Assembly (NCBI GenBank): GCA_027605045.1
Contig: JAQFWX010000004.1
Span: forward strand, 2,242,683 to 2,306,682
Length of the DNA: 64,000 nt
Reading direction: 5' to 3'
DNA from: Phallus indusiatus
Lineage: Eukaryota; Basidiomycota; Agaricomycetes; Phallales; Phallaceae
This document shows positions 22,337 through 32,076 of the stretch, one piece after another (position 1 is the first letter of the stretch; each line of letters opens with the position of its first letter). The notes under the pieces are model-generated. The model worked only from the letters and a program-made list of their open reading frames with translations, did not search any database and had not been told where the DNA came from. The position numbers and the translations under genes are program-made.

Positions 22337-24479
22337 AGTGACCTAAAGTGTGGAATGCTGCATTTTATATGCAGTTTTTTCGCCTGACCACGGAAATTGA
22401 AGCCACGGCTCAAAGAACGATTTGTTTGTCGCAAAACCAAAAGAGGTTTTTTTGATTATAAGATTGTCTCAAAAACCGAAAACTGAGAACAATCATGTTA
22501 TACATAGCCCCGTGCCATGGATGAGGATGGAAGTCCTTACGTATACCATAATGATCCGGAGTGAGACTAGGGCAAAAGGCAAATGATGTCGATGGAAAAC
22601 CAAAACCAGTACCTTTCGCAGTCATTTTCAAAAAAGCTGCATGAGCAACGCCATAGGCACCTGAGATTTTACTAGTGGGTCATCGAAAGAAATAAAAGAA
22701 ATCAATAAATATCTGAATCTTCCATTTTCAAGTGACCGGCGGACACAGGACTCCGAGTGAGTCTTGATAGCCAATGTATCGAACATTCCTCACCTGACGA
22801 ATCAAGCGAGAGCCAAAGGCGTTATGAAAATTCTCGCCTCAATTATAAGCCAAATTGATAATAAGTATGAATTTGTATACGCCGTCCGTCATGCCTAACC
22901 TGGAAATCTGGAATAGTAGGTATCCCGGGAGAAACCACACAGACGATAGCTCAGCATGTTCAGCTTCAGTGATCAGAATTGGGAATTACGTATTAATCGC
23001 TGGTGAGTTAGCGGAAGTATCAAGAGCATCGGAGAATGGGGGGCTCACGAGTCACCGGGCCCAAGTATCACCGGCCTTTCTGACCTTTCAAGCTTCAAGC
23101 TTCAAGTTGGAGGAAGATAGCCCAAGAAATACCCAGTTTTAAAACTAATTACATTTGTTTTTTTATGGGGAAATATCTATTCGAATCCAATTGAATTGCT
23201 TGAAGAAGCGCAGTGACACCTTCAGACGACAGACACCATTGACCTGCAATCTGATTCAGATATCCTCCGGAACCGCAGTAGCGTGGGCATTAGTATTACA
23301 CATTCGGAAGCTTTAAGAATTGAACTCAGCTCAGATCTGGAGCCCCTACCACACCATTTTTGTGGCTAAGGACACCGATCTGGCTCTTCAGAAGCTTCCT
23401 GAGCTTCCGTATGCGCCCTACCATATAGAGTATAGTATAATCACCTGTCTAGAGTTTTATCCTTAAAGAGATAAATACAATCTCAAGTAACTTGACAAGA
23501 CACACCCACTGTCACAGCAGCGCTGACGTTTGCGCACAATGTTTTGAATGCAGCGAAATTCCCAGTGTGCCGGGTGGCGATGAAGCTTTGTCCCGCAATA
23601 AAGCCATACGTCCTTGACTTGGGCGTTGTAGTAATTTCAATCAAATACCCCGATCATTAGAAGTTAGATAATTCAATCCGATTTTGAGATTTGGGATTGG
23701 TTGTTCCGGAAACGGGGGGACCCGATGGCTCTCACTCAGCTGGCAGAGTTGCTCAATAATAGTAATCGGTCGCACGCTCCGTGAAAGAACCTAGAAGACT
23801 CAATTCTTTTAAGTTCATATCAACAATCAACACAATATGCGAGAGAATACGGGATTTATGTGCCTGTAAATGCCTCACTAGTAACTACGCATGGCACAGT
23901 AACACTTGCCTTCCTCCATGGGGGGAATTCCAAGCCTGTAGGCTGTGAAGTGAAAGGAATATCGATTAGACATTTTTCAGCTACTTCGCTCTCGTAACAA
24001 AGCTCATCCTTAAATCCTTACTGTCGGCGTTAGTTTCTCTGAAAAATGAAAATTGCAAACAACTTATATTAGCAAAATGGATTAGGCCCTTCATCTCTTC
24101 TAGACATTTTGAAATCTCCTCAGAATCACCCTAAAATGCCGGGATGAATTGGTATTCCCCATAACAGTCGACGGCCGTCTCCCTTTTTTTTGGCGTTCGA
24201 TTAAATGTTGCGAAGAAGGTGAAAAACCTGAACAAAAGCAAGAATCATCGTTTTCTGATGGCTGCGCGGCTGACAAGAACTCACTACAATATACCGTCAG
24301 TTTCGCTAACTTTTCAATAGAATACAATTAAAGTCACACTTCCCATAACCTAAGGATAAAGAAGAACGGCAAACGGGTCGAGGAAACAAAGATGAAGGAT
24401 ATGGAAATTAGGGTTATGAGATAGCCTGCAGTGGCTAAAGCGCTAAGGTCTTCTACTGAGTTCCGTGGACTCGTACTTA
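22337..24479. other. gene-poor interval
   Basis: About 2.1 kb in which I can support no gene. A minus-strand frame near 22410-22631 could be a 5' exon of the preceding zinc-finger gene. The rest is AT-rich with scattered short frames and no recognised family, and may contain decayed duplicated sequence. Confidence 0.4.
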
Positions 24480-24780
24480 TTGCCACGTAGTGTCATCCAG
24501 TTCAATGACATCCTTCCCACTCACAGCCCGACGATCGCTCAGCGCTCAACGTTCAACTCCGTACACCATGTCTCTCGAACTGGTTCTTCGATGCTTAAAT
24601 CAACAACATCTTCTGGAGGGTTTCCTATGCATTTTCGCAATCCTTCGGTTCAACTTTTCTAATTCGTTTTTCCACCACATCGAGATCAATCGTTGTACGC
24701 CATGGTAGTACGAGCAAAAGTTGCGCAAGTATCATCATGCTTTGACGTCCAGGAGTTGCTACTGTAACGTCAAGGATGGC
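24480..24780 (-). pseudogene. decayed fragment of the UAA transporter gene
   Basis: Bases 24480-24780 resemble the 5' half of the transporter gene (about 20520-20850) in the same orientation. Compare cattcgcaatccttc-type sequence followed by attcgtttttccaccacatcgaga here with attcgtttctccaacacgtcgaga there; ttgcgcaagtatcat with ttgcgcaaatgttat; and gacgtccaggagttgctac with agcgtccaggcattgctat. The frame is broken by many differences and indels. It lies immediately before zinc-finger paralog 2, just as the intact transporter lies beside paralog 1, so the pair was probably duplicated together and this half decayed. Confidence 0.55.
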
Positions 24781-25241
24781 TCGGGCTCAATACAACTCCT
24801 CAAAAACAATCACTCGGGCCGATTATCAATTAAAACCCACCATAATTTTTATGGATCGTGATCATTTTAGATTATCAGTCGACCTCTTTAGACATTCCGA
24901 GTCTTGAACGACCTTATACCGGATGCTCATCGCTGGGATACGGGCGGTCGAAAGACTCAAGAGTGACACTGGTGACCCTGGCAATGGCGGCCTATCCTAA
25001 TACCTGGACTCGAAGTCCGAGGCTGCGAGTCGCGTCGTGCAGCCTCCTAACACAACTCATGCTCGGCATTGCCAGTGGATGACGACCCATTGCGGACAAC
25101 TTGTTTGAACAAGCCAATTGTTCGTGGCGCAGTAAATTCCAGCAGTACTGTCACCATGTATTTGCAAATTCAATATAGAAGTTTAACTTTTTCCTTCGCG
25201 AAATCTTCATTACTACAAAAAATCTAAACAAGCGTGGCGAA

Positions 25242-26760
25242 CTACAGTCTTGGGTACGGGTAATTCGAATTTCCTTTTGATTTCTTAGCACGAACTTTGG
25301 GCTTCTTTTGAGTGTTATCATCAAGGCAATCGTCCTCGTTTGTCTGGTGCACAGCGGTATTATGTTTATTCAAAACATGCGCCTTCAGGGCATCTTTCCG
25401 ACCAAAACCTTTTTTACTGAAAGAAAATAAATATAAGTCAGCAATTCGCCGACAAACAATGTGAAAAGTTTACCAGGAAGCACAAGCATATTTATTTGGC
25501 TCATTTTTTGAAGTCACATGTCTATCACCGTCCGCCTTATTTCTGAACCGTTCTTTACTAGAAATGGGCGTAATACATCCCGATTATAAACAGCGCAAAA
25601 TGGAATCACTAACCATGAACTACACATAAAAGGACGGGACTTGATTTCCTCGTCGATGTGTCGACATATTTGCTCCAGTGTTGAAAAATAGGAGCCGGGT
25701 GCGAGGCATTTTGTAAGACTGCAACTGAAAATTCCTTCCCCAGGGGTGTTTATACAGAGGTGATAGGGAGGATTTATCGTTCCTAAGTTGATGAGGTCGT
25801 GGGGGTTTGTCTGCATAAAAGGTGCTCAGAGTTCCATCTGGTGGATACACAGATGATTCAACTTACTCTTCCATCGGCCATATTTTCCATAGCTTGTAAC
25901 TGCACACCATCTGTCTCAGCGGGCGAGTTCTGGCTGAGACTCTCTATATCAATGTGTTGAGGATATCCTGTGGGCGTTCTATGTGCGTTGATTTGACCAA
26001 CGTGAGCTGAGCGACGACTTTAGCCAAAACATTTCAATTACAGCTTCTGATTTTGATTTACCTTCTCCAGGTTCGGAACCCAAGGCTATATGATGCTCAT
26101 CATCACTGAGCTTGGTGCATTGAAGTTGGGCAATCAATGTAGAGTCTGGATTTATGAAAGGTCCGTCTGTGTTGTTCGGTCGAGTATTGGCATCAAGCGG
26201 CTCTTCAAGTGTATCAATATGATCATCGTCTAAGTTCAAACCACCGCTGTAGGCAAGGTCTGAATCGTGGTTGACGGAACCCAATGATATGTCATGAGAG
26301 TTGACTGAGCCGAAGCCATAGGGACCGGGGACATCTAAGGCACTTTGGTCACTAGTGAAAGTGCTTGTATTGATTTGGTCATACCTGTGCCATCAGATTG
26401 AGGGAATACTTTTTGAATTCAAATGTAAGTATACGTAATGCAAAGAATCGATAAGACGACGGACCTCGGCAAGTGCTCTGGTGTAGATAATGATTGATAT
26501 TAGCAACAGGAGATAATAGATTCACAGATGAATCATAAGTAGAAGAGACGCCTATGAGAAAGCATCAGTATTATTTTATATATTATGAAAAACGTTTCGT
26601 CACCAGAGGTATAATCCGTGCTCCATGCTGTCCCCGGGCTGATGGGAGACTCGTCGCAGGGCGAAGCAGTAGTTTGAGCAGGACCACTATCATAACAGCG
26701 AGTTACACCGCCTTGTATGATCAAAGAAGGAATGGTTGGGTGAGAATAATGGTCAGACAT
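25242..26760 (-). CDS. C2H2 zinc-finger protein, paralog 2
   Basis: A probable transcription factor. It starts at 26760 (MSDHYSHPTIPSLIIQGGVT) and continues with ASPCDESPISPGTAWSTDYTS, then after an intron GVSSTYDSSVNLLSPVANINH. A long acidic/polar middle (LNLDDDHIDTLEEPLDAN) could be an activation region. The finger region reads HLCINTPGEGIFSCSLTKCL with ICRHIDEEI, then FMCSSCKERFRNKADGDRHV, then YACASCKKGFGRKDALKAHV with NKHN, giving two regular C2H2 fingers and one irregular. Introns interrupt the codon of a cysteine in both later fingers, a layout shared by the paralogs. The tail is basic (KKPKVRAKKSKGN). Stop at 25242. Confidence 0.72.
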
Positions 26761-26852
26761 GTCGTCGACGAGTGAAGAAATACGAGCTCCAAATGGGCCG
26801 TGGAAGTCCACCAACTTGAAAATCATAGAGCTTATATGTTTTTTTTTCCTAG

Positions 26853-27215
26853 CCACGGGGACACAACAACCACGGCTAATCCGTATGTAATATTTTCTCT
26901 TTTTTTTCCTAGCCATGGAGAAGGCACCAAACCCATGGCCAATCCTTTTGCAACTCGGACGCCAAGTCATGTATATAGTTATCTTCCACCAAACCGGCGA
27001 AGCTAGTGTAGCAGCCTCAGCCATGGATAGTATTCGCTGAGGCTGGAAGGCCTTTTTTGAAGATTAAACGATGGCGTGATGGAGTGTAATCACGAACGGA
27101 CGGCGGGGTAAAAAGAGAAGTCAAGAAAGACCATGGCGAGCTTAAAGATTCTTATACCATCCACGGCGCAAGTATCTCAAGAAGAAAGAGAAATATCACG
27201 TGAGCGATGCCATGG
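26853..27215. promoter_or_regulatory. cluster of CCATGG/CCACGG palindromic sites, unit 1
   Basis: Upstream of zinc-finger paralog 2, CCATGG occurs at 26913, 26933, 27021, 27131 and 27210, and CCACGG at 26853, 26870 and 27161. That is eight sites in about 360 bp, often flanked as aGCCATGG or CCATGGc. A 6-bp site is expected about once per 4 kb. Two of the neighbours (26840-26940) lie in an imperfect direct repeat led by ttttttcctagcca. The cluster is repeated upstream of paralog 3. A role as binding sites, perhaps for the zinc-finger proteins themselves, is inference. Confidence 0.4.
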
Positions 27216-28437
27216 TTATCACAGGCGTTTCACCAGGAACTAAACCAAAAACTTACATGTTGGGCCAAGATGTAGCTGAAGAACGAGAGTAAAGAAGGGA
27301 TGAGAATATTAGACCTTGACCGGGACCTGAAGGTGCATTTTCGTGAGCGGCACTAGACTTGTCACCAGATAAAAATGGGAAAGAGCAAGGCTTCTTCACC
27401 TTGGCTAGGATTGTAGTACTAGATGCTTCGCAGCGAGTTCAGGCTCTTAGCCTACCAAGCCTGAGCCTCGAGGAATGATGTGAAGTTCTCCATAGTATTC
27501 AGGTGTTCACGTACCTTGTCCCGTCGGACACGATAGGTTTGTTTACTCTGAGATAATAGTATTGGGTTTCGATATAGATATCGAATATCATCATATCCCG
27601 TCTGTGAGAAAATCTCTATTGAATTGCCAGCGTTACATGAATATCGCTGCCCTGCTTAGTTTATATAGTTGAGTTGATCTCCATTCAGAGAACACCATGC
27701 TTCAAAAGATTGTGCGAATTAGGTACCGGCTCTAAACGAAAGCGAAGGCGACCGAGGGGACAACTCGAGATACCTTCTTGAAGTTTCCGAGACAGGAAGG
27801 TATACATAGCCTTCATACTGCATACCTCATTACGATCAGATATCTTGTGTATCCCGAAGTGGGGCATCAATCCGAGTAATTTGTGTTGATAGCTAAGTTT
27901 TGTCCCGTTGTCGTCAGTATATGTATAATGTTGGGATATTCGGATCCGATAAACATACTGTGTGTGTGATGATATGGTCAGCTAATAGTAAGCAAAAACC
28001 CTTAAACGGATGGAGTTCGCATCCACTAGCGTTACCGGATTTAATGTGAGGTTTATCTGAAATTGGAAGAGAAAGTTGTCTCGCCTACAATAACCGGGTG
28101 TCCGCTGTCCAAACCAAAGTACCGCATAACTTGAACATCTGATATCAAGGATGGAGATTAATCACTACTAAGTAAAAGGTCTATCGTCACTGCGGTTGGA
28201 TGACTGTCCTAAAAGCTTCTCATGAAATTTTTCCCCTAAATATTTACGGAGTCGCCATTAACATCAAATAACAATAGAATAAAGTGCAGAGAGAGATCTG
28301 GGTCCGAGTCATTGGGTATAATTCGTGCCCCCAGCCGTGGGAAAGTAGGGGAAGCTAGATGCAACTTGTGCAGTTATGTGCAGTTATGTTAATCACGGCC
28401 TACTAGCAGTGCGGATCGTTGCCAATTCTATCTAGGT
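27216..28437. other. intergenic, unit 1
   Basis: About 1.2 kb between the site cluster and the damaged GEN1 copy. No gene is supported. Parts are related to 31307-32076 of unit 2, for example the sequence just before each GEN1 start. Confidence 0.5.
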
Positions 28438-29235
28438 ATGGGTGTCCTCGCCGTATGGGTTCGTGCAAAATCACGATAAGCTTCAAGCGTATCGTATAGG
28501 GATTGATGCCTCTATATGGTTCTTTCACGCTCAATGCGGCGGCGCAGAAAGGGAGAAAATCTGAGCTAAGAACGATACCTTTAGATGTACAAGGTGTGTA
28601 TAGCTGATCGTGACATCAACCACTCACGGCTCGGATACTGTCTTTTGCTCACTCTTTCGACAGATTACTGGCCATGCCTTTTCTCCCCTTATTTGTGTTT
28701 GATGGTCCCAAACGTCCCAAGATCAAGCGGGGAAAGGTGATTGGCGGTAAAGAACATTGGACAGTGGTGAACAGTCTCCGCACCATACTAGATGCAGTTG
28801 GATACGAATGTCGAACTGCTCCTGGTGAAGCGGAAGCAGAGTTGGCATATCTAAATTCCATGGGCATTATTGACGCAGTACTATCGGACGACGTAGACTG
28901 TTTCATTTTCGGGGCTCCCACTGTCATTCGTAACTTATCGTCGACATTATCAACCAAAGTTAAGAGTGGAAAAGAAGACGGTCAACATGTGAATATATAT
29001 AAATTGAAAGATATCGAAGAACATACGGACGTTGGTCTCACTCAAGGAGGGCTCATCCTCATCGCGCTTTTGAGAGGCGGTGAGCACGATCAGGTAAGAT
29101 AAACGTGTACACGTGTATCATCAACGACTTCCCCAATTGGATACCCACTGTTATATCCGGTGAGCTCAAAATCTGGATATAGTGGCCCTCGGGTCTGAAC
29201 TCTCTTTGGAGAAAACGTGCCGATGTCGCAAAGTT
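28438..29235 (+). pseudogene. GEN1-like nuclease pseudogene (truncated copy)
   Basis: A copy of the GEN1-like gene at 32077. It keeps the ATG context (tctaggtATGGGTGTC) but lost about 110 bp covering the first intron and the start of exon 2, joining TATGGG directly to TTCGTGC, so the frame meets TAA within 14 codons. A one-base deletion (aaaatctgag for aaaatcctgag) adds a second break. The third exon (28664-29093) remains open and nearly identical (PFLPLFVFDGPKRPKIKRGK, APGEAEAELAYLNSMG), but the catalytic GGDYD motif reads GGEHD. Only about 110 bp of the long last exon remain, after a deletion of about 250 bp, before the sequence switches to unit 2. Not expected to make an active enzyme. Confidence 0.85.
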
Positions 29236-29404
29236 AGACTACGCAGACAAATATGAACAAGTTGTGACACAGTAAATTCCGAGGAAGTACTGTCGCTGTG
29301 TATTTACAATTCCGAAATAGAAGTCTATCTAATCACAGCGTTTTTCTTCGTAAAATTTTCATGAAAAGACAAATTTTCTAAACAAGTGTAATGGACTACG
29401 GCTT

Positions 29405-30834
29405 TTAATAGGGGTACTTCGAAAGCCTATCTGATTTCTTGGCGCGAGTGTTAAGCTTTTGGTCTTTATCATTGGGGGAATCATCCCCGTTCTTCTGAGA
29501 CGCGTGTGTATGAGAATGTTGCTTTAGGGCATCTGCCCGGCCAAATGCTTTCTTGCTAAGGCAAATAAACATAAGACAGTAATTCATCGACAAAAGCACC
29601 ATAAGATGTTTACCAGACATTACAAGGATATTGGCATGGTTTGTTTTTCGATTCGACATGCCTTGTACCTTCCTTCTTTTGTCCAAACCGTTCTTGACTA
29701 AAAAAGGGACATAAGACATCCCAATTTATGCATAATCCATAATGAACTCACCATGTTTCACACATGAAAGGACGCTCCTTGATTTCCCCATCAATGTGTT
29801 GATGTATTTCCTCTTCCGTTGAAAAAAAGGAACCATGTACGGCGCATCGTTTGCATCGTTTAAGACAGCAAATAAAAATTCGTTCCCTGGGGATTTTCAT
29901 ACAAAGGCCGTAGGGGTCTTTTATCTTTCTCAGGTCAATAAGGATATGGGGGGGTTCCTGTGCAAGTTCTCAGTGTTCAACAAGCTAAAAAAAAGATCGA
30001 TTATTTAACTTACTTTCTCATCTGCCATATTTTCTTTGGCTTGTGATTGCATTTCATCTGTCCAAATAGATGGTTTCGGGCTTGAAGAGTTCTCCATATC
30101 AACGCACTCAGGATATTCGGCGGACGTATTGTCTCCGTTGATAATTTGACCAGCGTGAACTGATTGTCAACTTTAGCCAAAACATTTTCAACTACACTTT
30201 GTAATTTTGATTTACCTGCTTCAGAACACAAGATTATTTCTCCCTTCACATCGCTGGGCTCAGCGTGCTGAAGTTCGCCTATGTTGTCTGGATGAGTACT
30301 GAGAGTAAGCGGCTTTTCAGGTATAAGATCATAATCATGATCGCCTAAGTCCAAAACACTGCTGAAGGGAGATTTTAATCCTTCGTCGACGAGACGCATT
30401 GGCACGTCGTAAGGATCAGGGTTATCTAAGGCTCTTTGGTCACTGTTGAAGGTGTTTGTACTGCTTTAATCATACCTGTACCACCAGATTCAGTAAACAC
30501 TTTGGTGTAATTGTCAGAATATGCAATATAACGAATCTATAGGACAACAGACCTTGAAAGGTGTTCTGGTTTAGATAATGGTTGATATCAGCAGTGAGAG
30601 GTAATAGATTTACAGGCGAATCGTTAGTAGAAGAAACGCCTATGAGAAAGTGTCAGTATTATCTTATATGTAGATCAAAAAAGTTTTGTCACCAGAGGTA
30701 TAATCGCTCAATGATGTCAGGCTGATTGGAGAATCGTCGCAGGGTGAGTCCGTCTGAGAGGGTTCACTATAAGAGAAGGCTACATCCGGTATGGTTAAAA
30801 GATCAACGAATAGGAAAGACTGAGAGCTGTTCAT
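29405..30834 (-). CDS. C2H2 zinc-finger protein, paralog 3
   Basis: A probable DNA-binding regulator, a tandem duplicate of paralog 2. It starts at 30834 (MNSSQSFLFVDLLTIPDVAF), then DSPCDDSPISLTSLSDYTS and, after an intron, GVSSTNDSPVNLLPLTADINH. The middle contains DLGDHDYDLIPEKPLTLSTH and other acidic segments. The finger region reads GLCMKIPRERIFICCLKRCK with EIHQHIDGEI, then CQERFGQKKEGTRHVESKNK, then CNVCKKAFGRADALKQHSHTH. Introns again split the cysteine codons (tg/gtgagt, tg/gtaaac). The tail KLNTRAKKSDRLSKYPY is basic and stops at 29405. Key Cys and His residues are kept, so it may be functional despite strong divergence from paralog 2. Confidence 0.7.
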
Positions 30835-30909
30835 ATCAACGTCGACGAGTAAAGGAAAGCGTAGTGAAAGGCCAAAACATTAGAACTTATATGTAACCTG
30901 CTCTCCAGG

Positions 30910-31306
30910 CCATGGAGTGAGTATCATAAGCATAACACGCGAAGGAGTGATTCATATGCGGCCGGGTCCTGCGTAATCACATTCCACCTCAACCAGTCAA
31001 AGCTAGTGTAGCAACATCAGGGCCATGGAGAATTATTCTTTGAGGATGGAATTTGAAAATTAAGTCACGAACGTTCTGAAAAGACGACAAGGCAGGGGAG
31101 GGGAGGGGGAAGTCGACAAGACCATGGCGTTTTTGATGATTCTCATACCACCCATAGTGCAGGTATTCTGAGAAAAAGAAACATGAGCGACGCCATGGCT
31201 ATCATAGGTGTTTTACCAGGGGTAAGGAAAACTTACATTTTACTCTTTTAAACATCCGCCTTCAACGGTCATATCGATCACTTTGACTGAGCGCTCAGGG
31301 CCATGG
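30910..31306. promoter_or_regulatory. cluster of CCATGG palindromic sites, unit 2
   Basis: Upstream of zinc-finger paralog 3, CCATGG occurs at 30910, 31023, 31122, 31193 and 31301, five sites in about 400 bp. Some have extended palindromy (ggccatggcc at 31299-31308). Positions correspond roughly to those in unit 1, so the sites have been kept while surrounding sequence drifted. Function is inferred. Confidence 0.4.
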
Positions 31307-32076
31307 CCCGTCATGAGGTCTTTGATGCTGTCAGAATGTCGCATAAAGGGATGAGAATATTATATCTAGACCGGAACTCTCGGCTGTTTGAAAGGCATTT
31401 TCTTGAGCAGCAATACGTAGCGTATCACCGGATAAGAATGACGGGAATGAAAAGCTCACTGTTGCTTGACTAGGATTGTAATTCTGGTTAGGAATGAGAT
31501 CCGATCCTCAGAGCATCAGGGAATGAAGAGAGATTCTCCAGGGTTCGTAGTGTTCAGATGCACACGTAGCTTGGCCTTTTTGATAATACAGGTTTGTATA
31601 CTCACGAAATAAATAATATTGGTGTAAGAAGTTCTTCTGTGAGAAATCTCCATTAAGTTGGGTTGAATTGCCAGCGACACTCGGGTATCGCTGGCTCCCC
31701 TGCCTTCTAGTCTGAATATTCTATTCAGATAATAGCATGGCATGTATCGGCGAATCAAGTAGCAGCTCAATGAAGGTGAATGAGAGGACAGCCTGAGATA
31801 TTCTGTGGGAATTTCCGAAGACTAGAAAATGAACCGTTTGTGCATACCGCATCGGATACTGTGTATTGAGCTGATCTGTCTCGTCTTCATTGTCTTCATA
31901 ATCTAAACGATGGATAGTGGGAGTTTCAAGACTACTTGTTGAATAACTTGAAATTTTCAGTAATGGCTATCACGTGACTATCGCGTAAAGAGCGTGACGC
32001 AACATGTGACGGGCGCGGTTACGTTTCATCAAGGCCTAATAGCGTCGCAGATCAACCTTGCCAATTCCATCTAGGT
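31307..32076. other. intergenic, unit 2, GEN1 promoter
   Basis: No gene is recognised. The interval holds the presumed GEN1 promoter and leader; the last 60 bp before the ATG are conserved with unit 1. Frames here are short and unspliceable. Confidence 0.5.

Larger units (their letters stand above)
25090..29235. repeat. tandem segmental duplication, unit 1
   Basis: A unit of about 4.1 kb holding zinc-finger paralog 2 (minus) and a damaged GEN1-like gene (plus). It is related along most of its length to the next unit. For example, gcagtaaattccagcagtactgtc at about 25131 matches cagtaaattccgaggaagtactgtc at about 29271; the 5' flank of each GEN1 copy ends gccaattc.atctaggtatgg; and the zinc-finger 5' exons share DESPISP/DDSPISL and DYTSGVSST. 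The junction with unit 2 falls inside the GEN1 copy, near 29235. Confidence 0.75.
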
